64,000 nucleotides of DNA from Gnetum montanum (lineage: Eukaryota; Streptophyta; Gnetopsida; Gnetales; Gnetaceae), in contig MNCI01000651.1 in NCBI GenBank assembly GCA_015680685.1, positions 480,168 to 544,167 on the forward strand, written 5' to 3'. The position numbers were made by a program, and so were the translations under genes. The notes beneath the pieces are model-generated. The model made no database searches, was not told where the DNA came from, and was given only the letters and a program-made list of their open reading frames with translations. Of the stretch, positions 10,831 through 22,620 are shown one piece after another (position 1 is the stretch's first letter; the number at the start of each line of letters is the position of its first letter).

Positions 10831-12265
10831 AGAATTAGTAAATGTTTTTCCTTTTCTTTGGTTTTACAATTTTTTTTCAATTATTTATTTTCATATTTCT
10901 TGTTTTTCAATTTTTCATTTTATTTTTTTTTGGGTAATCTCATCTATGAATAAAACACTCATGTAACTAGTCATTTGAGGTGTTTTTCTATGCTATTGAG
11001 TCATAAGGGACTAATTATTTGGATAGTGAGCCCACGACATCCATCCACCCATTCTATTAATAAGAGGTTCTACTCTGAGTATGATGATATTCTTATTATC
11101 ATTAAAAATTAAAGTAACTTTGTACTCATTATGCCCAGAGCAAAGAGTGACGAACTAAGAGGGAATGGTGAGGGCGTGACATCAAGGGGACTTGTGGATT
11201 CTCTTTAGTAACATATGTATGTGCTATCATGCAGCTTGGTTGTACTAAGATCCTTATAGATCTAATGAAAAATGGGAGTAAGAGTTGTGATAAGGCACTC
11301 AATAAAGGAACTCAATGTTGTTCTGTGGGGTCCCATTGGAAAGCCATGCACCCATGCTTGAAGTTTATCAGCTTCTCCAGATCACTTTTGGGAAAGACAA
11401 AGTGCAAGAAGTGGCCGAAAGAAGAAAAAGAAAAAAATGAAGAGAAAAAGAAAAGCAAGGAAAAAATTAATAAATAAAGTGAAAAATAAAAGACCAAGAA
11501 AAAATGTGCCACAGAAAAATTTCAATTACTCCTCCCTTGTGCAAAATGCCAAGTGATCGTACACCTTACTATCATGATGCTTTTATGGTTGTCTATGATT
11601 AGGATGAAACAATGTGATGTCACTGATCAAAGGTATGGACTTGGTTTTGATCTTGGAGCAAAAGGCTAATGGTACTTTAATCACACACAACACTTAGGAT
11701 TCATTGTGCCTAGGGTAAGCTACCTCATGTCTCGATCTCTATAATCCCTTCTATAATTTATCTCATCTCACTATCCAAGTACTTGTAACTTGTGTCTTGT
11801 GTGGCATATGATTCATACCTCATTGTGGTGGTATTTAACATACATGTGTTTTTTTGCACAGGTGCAGATTACATTTAACCCTTCTAGTGCCTATGGACAT
11901 TTTAAGGTGTGGTTACGCAAGGGCATTATAGGTTGGAACCTACTTTGGGGAGGATCTACTTGCATGAATTTTGTAATTTGTACTTGTTACACACCACCAC
12001 ATCATTTTATATGCTCCAAGTACTTCCTTGACAAATCTATTCTTTCCTTTTTCATCATTTTATTGAATGTTTCTCAAAACCATTACATGTCATTTTATGT
12101 GTCACCTAAACAAATCAAGTCTGACATTAAACTTTTAGGGAAAATTCCTTGAAAAATCTCTAACTCTAGAATCATACTAAGCAACGAATTAAACATTTAT
12201 TAAAGGAAATGAGTAAGGTATAAGATAACCAAATTTATTTAAACAACCTTACTAATAATTGGTCC
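10831..12265. other. Element A internal non-coding region with T-rich and purine-rich tracts
   Basis: A T-rich stretch (10840-10935) is followed by mixed sequence and a strongly purine-rich block at 11400-11500 (AAGAAAAAG-type). A short frame at 11229-11477 ends in a Lys/Glu run made by that block and is probably not a gene. No pol domain is seen. In many gypsy elements this space holds protease to integrase. Confidence 0.5.
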
Positions 12266-12540
12266 TTGTGTGATTACAGATGGCCCCTAAAAGAGGATAG
12301 CAAGGAGGACCTTCTTAAGGTGCAACTAAATTCCCGAGAGGAGGCAGAGGCCAAGGACCTCATGCAGAACATGCAGAGTAGGAGGCACAATCATTTAGCA
12401 TCCATCAGGAGGCTCCTATTACTACACAATTTGGACAAGAAAAAGGTTGAGAAGTTAGGGCCAAATCCTATGAAGAGGAATTATAAATATTTGTAACATA
12501 GTATGTCAAGGCCAATCAAGTGTTCCCATAGTTGCCATGT
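12266..12540 (+). pseudogene. Possible extra short gene after a splice acceptor in element A
   Basis: TGTGTGATTACAG directly precedes ATGGCCCC at 12280, a good 3' splice site and start. The frame reads MAPKRG, then a Gly/Arg/Gln-rich stretch broken by TAG codons that could be former CAG. A second frame (12266-12496) is open for 76 codons but has no recognisable features. It may be a spliced downstream protein of element A or chance. No family recognised. Confidence 0.25.
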
Positions 12541-12867
12541 CTATGGGAAGTGTTGACTCCATCAAACATTTGAACATCAGCATGGACAACTCATGATCCT
12601 CAAATAGAAGAGGAGAAACTTTAGGCACTTCTTCAAAGGTATCAATTTTAGAAGCCTAGAGCATAGGACAAAGAAAGGCATCCATGGAGAAGCCACCATC
12701 ATTGGGAACCACATGAGTTCCACAAGTTTTGTATTTTGTGTCTATGTCCAAATTTTGGTTAATCACACACTGCAGCATGAAATAGTCCATGGTCATTCAA
12801 TAATCCCATACCTATCCATAGTTTGTAATCAAATGAACTTGTTCCTCACTTTGTTTGACTTGAGGAT

Positions 12868-12892
12868 GAGTTTTTATTCAGTCATGGGGGTA
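12868..12892 (+). other. Polypurine tract region of element A
   Basis: CATGGGGGTA lies directly before the 3' LTR, with TTGACTTGAGGATGAG a little upstream (about 12855), a sequence typical just before the 3' LTR of plant gypsy elements. It would prime plus-strand DNA synthesis. Confidence 0.6.
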
Positions 12893-13775
12893 TGATGAAT
12901 TATGGTTTTCCAAGCCCCGCTATCGGGTACATGATATCGAGTACACAATATCGAGTACTCGATATCTCATCCTAGATACGATATCATATAAATGATATCA
13001 TGATTCATGTGTTGACCTATAAATATAGCACTTAGGCACATAGGGAGGAGTCTCTTTCTAGTAAGTCTTTAGGTCAAGTCTTTTTGTCAGTTTTTAGCTA
13101 GTTTCCAACTCCTTTCCTTTCCCAAGTGCATGCCCATAGTGTGATGCTTGTAATCGTATGAAACCTTTGTTCGAGTGTAACATACTTGGACATGGACACG
13201 ATCGGTAATAAAGATCAAGATTACTCCATCATTGTAGCATTAACTTAGCTTTTAATTTTTTAATTATTTATTATTTATTATTATTTTCTTAGTTAATATT
13301 TTTTATCATCATTTACTATTCCTGCTGTTAATGTGGAATGAGTATGTATTAATCATGAACATTTAAGTGTAACTACGTGGTAACCCAATAGTGTGTCAAG
13401 TAGTGCTTCAAGTAAATGTGCACTTGGTAATCCCAGAAGTAGTACATGAAGTCCAAGATGCACACGAATGATTAAGGATAGATGCTCATCACACTTAGGC
13501 TAGCTTAGATTTTACTTCCTATTGCTTATTAGTTTAATCAAGTTATTTCTCATTGTCTTTAGGAGTAGCATAATATTAGAAATCAAATCATAGACCTCAC
13601 TCTAGACTAAACCATACATGACAAAGAAAATACTAGTCTAGGTGGGAAGACAACAAACTACGATCAATGTATAACTATCTAGGTGCCACAACTAGTCCAT
13701 CCGCACAGTTCGATGAATCATGCATACACACTTGTATTCGTATGGTTGAGTGTAGGGGTACCTCGCCACTCATCA
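12893..13775 (+). repeat. Element A 3' LTR
   Basis: 883 bp, TGATGAATTA to ...CACTCATCA. It carries the GATATC array at 12919-12999, the TATA box at 13018-13025 and AATAAA at 13207-13212. It is followed by CATGA, the right target duplication. Confidence 0.92.
12919..12999 (+). promoter_or_regulatory. GATATC array (A 3' LTR)
   Basis: Six sites at 12919, 12933, 12947, 12961, 12980 and 12994. Spacing is identical to the 5' LTR, although two sites have degenerated to CTATC/AATATC forms. The TATA box follows at 13018. Confidence 0.6.
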
Positions 13776-13780
13776 CATGA
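13776..13780. other. Target site duplication of element A, right
   Basis: CATGA, identical to 7387-7391. Confidence 0.9.
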
Positions 13781-16430
13781 CCTATTAATGAGCCATAACC
13801 TACATATTTAGTGACTACATGCTAGGATTACTCAACAATTATATGGATGACATAGTAGTCAAATACAAAATGGCTAATGATCATTCACATGATCTTGAAT
13901 TAGTGCTTAAATGATGTCTTAAATATGAACTTAGGTTCAATCCTAAGAAGTATGTATTTAGCATTAAGACTAGTAAGATGCTTGATTTCATGGTATTTAA
14001 GTTGAGGATATGTGTCGATCCTAATAAGGTTAAGGCTGTAACCAACTTGGAAGAACCTACTAACCTTAATGAGCTTCAAGGATTATAAGGTAGATTGCAA
14101 TTTATTCATAAGTTCATCTCAAGGCTTATAAATAAGCTACAATCCATGCAACACTTACTAAAGAAGGGAGTTCATTATAAGTGGATTTCCTAGTGTCAAG
14201 AAGCCTTCAATGACATTAAGCAAGAGTTGGCTCAACTACCCATGGTATATTCACCACAAAAGAATAAACCTTTTTACATCTACTTTAAAATCTCTAACAT
14301 ATCCATAGCCTCTCTACTTTGTCAAAAATGAGATGATGGAGTAGAACTACCTATATACTACTTGAGTCATGCATTAATAGCCTATGATAATTGATACATA
14401 AAGGTTAAGAATTATTATCTAGCCTTAGTCTTCTCCCTAAAGAAGTAGAGACACTACCTTTTGAGGAGTCAAGTTAACATGATATGCAAAGACAATGTAT
14501 TAGAGCCATAATGACCAACATCTATGAGAGTAGCTATATAGCCTAATGAAAGGCCATAACAGTTGAGTTTGACATGCATTACATCTCCCAAGCCTCAACC
14601 AAAGGTGAAGCTATAGTTGCATAACTCACAAATTTTCAAGTTGAAGACAATGTAGTCATAGATCTTAAATTTCCTGATGAGCATGTCAACATTGTTAACA
14701 AAGTGTCTAAGGGTTACGAGGCTATCATGCACTTTGATGAACCCTTAATGGCTCATGGAGATGTTGTTGCTACCATCTTAACATCACCTTCTAGTATAAT
14801 CCAACCTTTCACTTATCATTTTCAATTCCCTTGTACCAACAACATAGTGGAGTATGAAGGATTAATCAAAGTAATGATGGTAGCTCATGACTAAGGAATC
14901 AAATTCTTAATGATAAAAGGTAATTTGCAACTTGTATTTAATCAGTAATTGAGGTTTATGCATGTAAATTCAAACATTTACAACCCTACTATGACATAGC
15001 TAAAAACCTAATGCAACAATTTATAGACATTGGTATTCAAGTTATACCTCGAACTAGGAACACCTTAGTTGATGCCATTGCAAAATTAGACCTAATTAAA
15101 ACACCAAATATGTTTAATAAATTACCTTCATTAATAGAGAATTATGCTCTTTCATGTAGAAAACTAAAGGTATCTTCATAGCCACTATTGGCACCACCCC
15201 TCAAAAGGAGTTGTATGATGATATCAAGTTTTTCCTAATGCATGATGAATCTTAATAGAACCTAACTGTTTCTCAAAAGGACATTTTACATAAAGATTAA
15301 AACATTATTTCAAAGGTCCTATGATGGCATATTTTTAGTGTTCTTGTGCAAAATTGAATTCAGTATAGTCCTTCAACAAGTTCACAAAGGTGTATGTAGG
15401 GGACACATGGAACCTAGAGCAATGGCCACATAGATTAGGCAATTAGGATACTACTGACCTAGTATGGAAAGTAATTTCTTGCAAACGATCAATACTTATG
15501 ATTCCTATCAATGGAATAACAACCTAATAGACATGCTACCAACTAAGTTACACACTACGCAAATAACTTAGCCATTTCAGTGATGGGGAATAGACATTAT
15601 TGGACATATAACACCTAAATTTTCTACAAGGCCTAACTTTATCATCATTGCAATGGAATATTTTACAAGATGGGTTGAATATATTCCTCTAAGGAAGAAA
15701 ATTTCTTAACAAGTCCATAAATTCATACTAGATAACATGGTAACTTATTTTGGCATACCTCTTACCATACTCATGAGTAGTGGACCACAATTTAGTAGCC
15801 AAGAAACGCAAGCCTTTTGGCAACAACTAAGCATTAAGCATTCCTTTTCATCATCATATTACCCTCAATCCAATGGATAAGCTAATTCTAGCAACAAATT
15901 CATCATAAATTTTCTTAAAAGGATGCTAAAAAATAGTAGACACAAGTGGCATGAGTGACTAATCCATGCACTTTGTGCCTATAGAAGGATCTTTTGAACT
16001 ACAACTAGTGTCATCTTGTATATATTTGTTTATAGATCTAAAGTTATTTTGCCTCTTGAATTTCAAGTTCCATCACCAAGAATATATCTATCTAATTTCA
16101 TCAATGACAAGCAAAACAAGGAGTTGTGTACTATAGATCTCAATTTGATAAAAGAGTAGTGAATAAAAATGCTCACTCACATCGAACAATGCCAAAAGAG
16201 GTAGAAATAATATCATCGTCATGATCTGAACAAATGAAAGTTCAAGGAAGGATACCTAGTCCTTAAAGCTATTTTTGAACATGTAAAAAAATTCTCAACC
16301 AACTAGAAGGAACATTTCTTGATCACAAAAGCCTATGGCAATAGAGCATTCCAATTGGTAGACATGGATGGGAATGAATTTTCCAATCTAGTCAACCATT
16401 CCCATCTTAAATCCTATTATATCTAATGTG
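13781..16430 (+). pseudogene. pol: Element D pol, 3' part (RT palm, RNase H, second RNase H, integrase)
   Basis: Continues the RT cut at 7391. YMDDIVV, the RT catalytic motif, lies near 13840-13860. RNase H follows (PFYIYF, PIYYLSHAL near 14340), with a TGA at 14392-14394 at the same codon as a TGA in element C. The second, Tat-type RNase H is at 14700-15080 (FPCTNNIVEYEGLI at 14830-14870). Integrase is badly decayed at 15380-16430, with DE-type core text around 15590-15960 and the C-terminal box ending HSHLKSYYI at 16430. There are many stops and frameshifts. The second RNase H places D in the Tat/Ogre branch of Ty3/gypsy. Confidence 0.8.
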
Positions 16431-17400
16431 TTTTATTTATAGTTATAGATAGATTATCAACATCAATGGCCTCTACAACTAATAACAAGTGATCTTGCAT
16501 GATTTACATCTCTCTTTCTACCTCTCTCTCCCTCTATTTGACATGATAAATGAACAGAAAACCTTGTAAAGTTTATGACACATGATACAGATTACTTAAT
16601 GTTGTATCGATAGTAGCCTATGGTAGCTTATAATTTACTATTTATCCCATGTGGTCCCATGTAATATATTGTAACAACATGTACTCTTTTCCTTTTTTTT
16701 GTTCTCTTGGAGTTATGCTTGCAGGATAAAGCTTGGAAGTCATTGTGAAGGTGCAACTTATCACGGCAACAAGTTACCATGTGATTTTAATGTGTGAGAT
16801 TTTCTTAGCTTATCTACTATGCCAAGAGTGGTTATCTCATATCATTTTCATTACCCCTTTTGAGCCACAATGCCATAGCTTGATTACAACCTCCCTTATC
16901 CTAAACAACAATGATGACCTATGTTTGAAATTCATGCACTATGGCCACATGACATCTCCTTCATCATGCTCCACCATCAAGTTTGTTAGATGTAATACAT
17001 CTCATTCAACAAAAAAAAAAACTAAGTTTAGCCTTAGTAATGAACCCCAATGAAGGTTTAACCCCATAAAAAAATAAAAAAATAAAAAAATTGGAAATCA
17101 AATTGCCAAGAAAGCCTAGAGGCCAATGAAGCCCAAGAGTAAGATTAATGACTTCAAAAAAGCAAAGGGAGAAGCCTAATAACCAAAGAAGCCTTGGAAT
17201 GGAGTGTTGGTCTCTCAGAAACATTACCAAGTCAACAGTACTTCGAAGCATAAAGCATGAAGACTGCACTAATCAGCAAGCATGTCACTACCATACCATA
17301 ACCATGATGTCAACATGTGGAATTCATTGTTAATCCCTATGACCATTCCCTTCTAGCCAAATATAAAATTTATCCTCTATCAAATCAATATTATCCCATC
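16431..17400 (+). other. Element D 3' untranslated region
   Basis: Non-coding DNA between integrase and the 3' LTR. It matches the reverse complement of 62934-64000 (element G) in long patches, including CTTAGCTTATCTA..TATGCCA, TACCCCTTTTGAGCCA, and AATACATCTCATTCAA followed by a GCCAAGA...AGGCCAATGAAGCC stretch. So the 3' region is a shared, conserved feature of this Tat family. Short frames inside (16733-17053, 17006-17269 minus) are not supported as genes. Confidence 0.65.
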
Positions 17401-17970
17401 ATAACCTTATCTTACTGATTTGACACCAAATGACCTAGAAAAGCCATAGATGACCACACTCAAAGGACATTTGGAAAATTTGCATTTAGGCTAAACCAAA
17501 GACATTCAAAGGAGTATAGATTCACTAGAAGTATAGCAACAACTTCACCACCCACAATGTAGATCTAGTGCTAGGGAGACTAGAAAAGAGCTTTGGGAGC
17601 ACAACTTGGAACTTCCAGAAAGCAACGATAATTGTAGGACACACTTTATTGGCTTCATCAAGATTCAAGGATCCTCCCTCTAGCTTTTTGTGCATTTAAA
17701 GCACACCAACTTGTACCCACTTGAACTTTGTTTCTTTACACACTTTTTATTGTTTCAATAAATATTTGCAATTAATCTATTTAGTGCAAGTTTATTTCTC
17801 TATTTCTCCATATTTAGATCTACATTTGCAGTTAAATTTACTCACATTATCTATGAATCTTAAGTCTCTTGGTGATCAACAAGACCATTTAAGGTGCTTT
17901 AGATCCTTTCTTGCTACCCATGGGATCTGAGGTTAAATTATTTTGCTTTGAAATCTATAGTTTTTCAACA
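17401..17970 (+). repeat. Element D 3' LTR remnant
   Basis: The distal part parallels the ends of the LTRs of C and G: CAATAAATATTTGCAATT near 17755, then AAGTCTCTTGGTGATCAACA near 17860, CTTTAGATCCTTTCTTG, GGGATCTGAGGTTAAATT and a TTTTTCAACA terminus at 17970. The start is set only by alignment to the G junction and is uncertain. It is shorter than the G LTR (about 1.1 kb), so an internal deletion is likely. Confidence 0.5.
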
Positions 17971-20275
17971 TAAAATTTTTTAGACATTGCATCCTTCTTA
18001 GATGTCACTTATAAACACTTAAATAAAACTTTAATCAATGATTTAAAGCCATGCTTTAAGACTAAAATATCACACCAAAAAAATTACCATAGATAAATTT
18101 ATAAAATTACTTAATGGCCGTGATTAATTTCCATACATTCCATATATAAAATTTAAAATCCAAAAGTAAAATATTAGATAACCTTTAGTCAACAATTATG
18201 AATCTAATAAACAATAATCATACTTTAGCAAGCTACCAAGAATAAACTAATTAGAAAGATCAATGTAATATTATGCCAAGATTTGGTATCAAAACCTTGA
18301 TGTACAAGATGTACAAGTTACAAGAAATACATAAGTATATCATAAGATCATATTAAAAATCCCTAACAAGGCTCTAAACACATAAAAATGATTGGATTTT
18401 TGTTTGCACTAGGTTTACATGGTATTCCAATGAGGGTTTTTAACATCATATGTTTGGAATAATCATAAGGCTAATACTAACGTAATTAGCCATCAACAAC
18501 TAGTGTATTACCTGATCTATTTAAAAATCCTCATGCAAAATAAGAACAACTATTTGATATAACTCTCATGTATGTCTAGAGTAACTATTGGATTACATTG
18601 TGACTAGCATCAATTCTATAGTTTTCCTAGGTCCTTTCTTCTCACTATCATGCTAGATAAGTTCTACTACTAACTACAATTGCACTAGATGACTCACTAG
18701 TCAGTTACTGACTACAATGATACTAAATGACTAATAAACTATTCTTATACTAGTTTTCTCATTGCAAATCATGTTGTTAAGTATCCTACTAATACTAACT
18801 ATAATTTCCTAAGATTGAAAGCCAACTCAGTCTAGATTACTAAAGAGAAAATATCCAATTCTACTTGTCATTTTCATAGCCTTCAACATGTCATGTACAT
18901 TCATACACACCCAAAATGTCTAATAGCCACTATCAAAGGAATGTGACATTTTCATCAAATTTTTTTTCCAATGATCATTGTGAGAAAAAGTGAAGAAGTC
19001 TCATTACAATGCCTATAAAATGCATAACCCAAGTCACAATGCATGGGGATGTTGTTGCCACCACCACTAGGAGGATAAGATGCTACAAGAGTAAGATGAT
19101 CATAATGGACAAAGCGAAAATTATGAAAATAGTAAATTATAATTTATCATTAGCAATCAAGGTTAGATAAAAAGAATTTAGATTGAAATTTAGAATATCA
19201 TAAAGAGAAAACAAATATAAAAAATATGCTTCTAGTAAAAGTTAATGAAATTAAGAATATGTCCTCTACCTTGAAAGCTTAGCTAAGATCCAAGCTTCAT
19301 AAAGCAAAAACAAGTTCAGATCTAGAAATCACCAAGAGATCCACCAAGCATATCATGAGTACAAGCACAAGAGAGATATGCACAATTGATTCCAAGAGAG
19401 CTAATGATGGCACAAATGGAAGTTCTTGAAAAATTCCAATAATAAAGAATTAATAATTTATTTTCTAAAAATTGGGTAACATGAATTCATGAAAAGGATC
19501 CAATTGTCAAACAATGGGTTAAAGCAACAAAAAAATACTAGAATAATCCTATATGTTCAAGAATGGGTTCCTAGATAAAATAAGAGAAAAATTAGAATAA
19601 ACCCCAAATATCTTTTAACATGTGTTATAATCATATTCTTACATTATTCCAAAATGAAATAATCTAAAAATATAAATTAGATAAAATATAATAAGCATTA
19701 ATAAAATATTAGAAAATGACCATCACCATCCTTCTAACCTATCCTTCACAAGAGACACCAAGCATTAGTAAATGCCAAGAAATAATAATAATAAAATACA
19801 TACAAGTATTATTATCAAATATGTAATAAGAGTAAGGTTCAAGGTTTAACGCTTAATAGGCATAATATTGAGACATAATAAAACATGTAATCTTATCAAG
19901 TACTTCAAGGATTATACACAAGCTTATAAGCAAATATACCATCTTTTATAAAAATGCAAATGCATGTAAACAACACGTTATGGGTTCAAACCTCAAAATG
20001 CATAATGATAATCATAAACATAAGATAGAAATTAGAATACACCAACATAAATTACTAGTAAAATATAATATATTAAATATACACTTAGGCTTAAGAACCA
20101 ATCATAAGAAATATATAATGAGCCTAAGATCCTAGGTCTGTAATAGTAGGGTGTTACAAGGACACATTATCTAGTTAGTATTATCATGATAAAGTTGATT
20201 TATAGGTAACTATCAACCTAGTGATTTGCAACTCATATAAAAAAATCATAAGAGATAGTAAGTATTTAACATAGG
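17971..20275. other. AT-rich unassigned region, possible remnant LTR element
   Basis: No coding frame is supported. Two weak LTR-element signs are present. TTGGTATCAAAACC at 18283-18296 resembles an initiator-Met primer-binding site. A GGGTGTTACA terminus at 20149-20158 is typical of some gypsy LTR ends. No LTR pair could be matched by eye, so this is only a suggestion. Confidence 0.25.
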
Positions 20276-21207
20276 TAGTGAAAGTTCACTTCCATTTTCT
20301 TTAACCTTTTAAAATCTACTATATCTAGATATTATGAAAATAATTTAATTTGCTAGAAAGTAATAAAAACATCTATCTTCAATTAATGTAAAGAAAAGTA
20401 CAAATCAATGGTTCCACAACCCATAATAACATAATCCACTCATAAACACTCAATGATATTGCAAAGGATGAGGCTCTACAACTGCACAATGATTGTTCCT
20501 AATGCAAGATACAACCAAATGAGATCTTTCTTGCAAACATAGGATGGAGATCCAAACACATAGTATACACAAGAGACACTAAGGCCAAACTCACATAATT
20601 GATCCAATAGCTACATACACACTCATGCACTCTTATACATGTGCTTTCATGCCACTTTCAATCTCTCCTCTTGTACCAAAAACATAAATCAACAACAATA
20701 TTTATTTAAAACCAAAGATAAGAATCCTAGAAAAATTTTCTTGAGCTTAACTTGTAGATTCCTAGTTGTTTCTATCTTTTCTAGTCCTTTCTTGATTGTT
20801 TCCCAACTTGGAGCTACCAACTCATATCTTTCCTAGTAATATGAATAGCCTATGGGCTTGGGAATATCCCTTACTATCAACTTCAATATTCAAGTGAGAG
20901 ATATTTGGCCATGATGAGACATCTTCTATAGACATGAAACATCTCCTTCAGGCTTAAGAAATCCCTTGAGATGTCTCCTAGTAGGATGAGACATATCTTC
21001 ATTGGCTAAGATGTCTCCTTCACATGTAAAACATCTCCTAATACAAGCTAACTCTTGATAGAGACATCTTTCAAACATGTGAGATGTCTCCTATTTTCTC
21101 TTAGTTCTTAGCCAAGACATCTCCTTGACCTTTAAGACATCTCTATACATCTGAAACCTACAAAAATCACTTGCAAAAATAAGAAAGGGAATCAAAAGAA
21201 ATGTTCA
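20276..21207 (-). repeat. Element E LTR (3' LTR on minus strand)
   Basis: About 932 bp, aligned to 47278-48218 over its full length with many transitions and small indels. On the minus strand it begins TGAACATTT and ends near CACTA. It contains the GACATCTCC motif cluster. Confidence 0.8.
20916..21150. promoter_or_regulatory. GACATCTCC / GGAGATGTC motif cluster in E LTR
   Basis: About ten copies of a 9-10 bp motif (GACATCTCC or its complement, some with one change) lie in 235 bp in both orientations, for example near 20918, 20939, 20968, 21009, 21030, 21081, 21115 and 21138. On the minus strand this is the first part of the LTR, where enhancer elements are expected. The same cluster occurs in the other LTR. 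Confidence 0.5.
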
Positions 21208-21379
21208 TAAACTAGCCCTTCCATCATTCAATTAGTAAACTCATGTAAATAACAAAGTATGGATACAAGTGATTCCTCACTCAATAAGTCTAGTCTCATG
21301 GACTCATACAACATTATTAGCATACTGATCCTTCCAATAAATCAAGTACATATGCCTCCACTCCCTAAATACTTCAAGA

Positions 21380-22610
21380 TTTCCTTCTCTTGAGTATGAC
21401 TACCTTCTTATTCATTAAAGGCTTGGACTTATCAGTAGCTCCCTTCAACTCATTGATGCTACCATGTATGATTTCCTCATCAACTAGGTTATCATACTAC
21501 ATAACATCTATGATATTAAATGTAGAAGACATACCCACATTAATTGCTAAGTTAGTCTCAAAAGCATTATCATTAATTTTGACCTTTATTTTAAAAGGAC
21601 CCGTCTTCTTTGCTTTCAATGTAAAGAAGTTAACACCTCTTAAAATTTTGCTCTTTAAGTGCATCCAAACTAAATCACCAATAGTAAAGTTAGGCTACTA
21701 CTTATCCTCATTTCTCTTGAGAACTCTTTCCTCAGCCTTCTTCTTTCGATTTGCCTTTACTTTTTCATGAATATCCTTCATCTCTTACATAGAATTAGCA
21801 CTTAGTTGACCTTCTCCCTTAAATCTCTTCATATTATCCATCATCTTTGGACAAAAACCATATTTTAGCTCAAATGAGCTCTTACTAATGGAAACATGAA
21901 AAGTAATATTATAAGAAAATTTAACATAACATAAGAAAATTTCCCATGGATTGGACTATTCATCACATAAACACCATAAAAATATTCAACAATCATTTAT
22001 TCACCACTTTAATTTTGTCATTAGAATGCAAAAGATATACACTAGAAAAATTCAATTTTTTTCTCTAAATTTTCCAAAGGAATCTCTAAAAATAGCTAGT
22101 AAACTTGGAGTCTCTATCACTGAGAATATTTAAAGTAATTTCATGAAATTCCACAACATTTTGGAAAATAAATTTACAACATGATAATCATCATTCAAAT
22201 TTTTGTACAAAATAAAGTATGCCATCTTCAAGAACCCATCCACCACAACAAAAATATCATCATTTCCACTCTTTGATTTTTGAAACACCACTCACAAAAT
22301 ATATTCATAAAATTTCTCATGAACCCTTGGCAATTGACAAAGGTATATAATATTCCTCCACTCCTTTACCTTCTTTGAATTTCTAACATGTCAAACACTC
22401 AAATTTTAAAACTTCAGTTGCCATTCTAGACTAAAAATAGTGTCTACCCATAAGATTTAATATTTTATCCCTATCCATATAACCTACCATGCCATCACAA
22501 TGCTTTTCAAATTAAATTTTCTTCTTAAATTCACAATTGGAAACATGTACCTTCCTATTCTTGAACAATAGTTCATCTTAAATATGATAGTCCCTCCATT
22601 GTTCTATCCT
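21380..22610 (-). pseudogene. pol: Element E integrase (3' part) remnant
   Basis: On the minus strand, 22610 downward holds decayed integrase core text (SNDKIKVVNK near 22010). A better preserved tail at 21400-21790 reads IHEKVKANRKKKAEERV, then IGDLVWMHLKS, KAKKTGPFKIKVKINDNAFE (GPF motif) and STFNIIDVM. This matches the C-terminal domain of gypsy integrases, which insert the DNA copy into the chromosome. The plus-strand frame at 21390-21770 is its shadow. The rest of pol lies beyond the C insertion, from 43977. Confidence 0.7.
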
Positions 22611-22615
22611 ACTTA

Positions 22616-22620
22616 ATAAT
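22616..22620. other. Target site duplication of element C, left
   Basis: ATAAT directly before the C 5' LTR; the right copy is ACAAT (43972-43976). They differ by one C/T transition, as expected for an old insertion. Confidence 0.7.

Larger units (their letters stand above)
7392..13775 (+). mobile_element. Element A: gag-only Ty3/gypsy-like LTR retrotransposon, 6.38 kb
   Basis: This is a complete insertion with two LTRs (888 and 883 bp, ends TGATGA...TCATCA) and target duplication CATGA. The internal 4.6 kb holds a decayed gag (about 8430-10830), a long low-complexity region and a purine tract before the 3' LTR. No RT, RNase H or integrase frame could be found on either strand, so it seems non-autonomous and mobilised by a partner. 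The LTRs differ by perhaps 10-15% by eye, mostly transitions, so it is old. It interrupts the RT of element D. The gag is closest in style to Athila/Tat types (LRREIQEWKQGKHEPLD, then ERYY and LNKCPSH). Confidence 0.9.

Noticed and set aside
11229-11477. Lys-rich 82-codon frame in element A
   Set aside because: Its character comes from a purine-rich tract; no conserved start or partner.
17006-17333. Frames in the D 3' untranslated region
   Set aside because: The same region in element G has no matching open frame; conservation is at DNA level only.
17971-20275. A complete LTR element between 18283 and 20158
   Set aside because: Only a primer-site-like sequence and a TGTTACA end are visible; I could not match two LTRs by eye.
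21390-21770. Plus-strand 126-codon frame
   Set aside because: It is the shadow of the element E integrase tail on the minus strand, which has clear GPF-type motifs.
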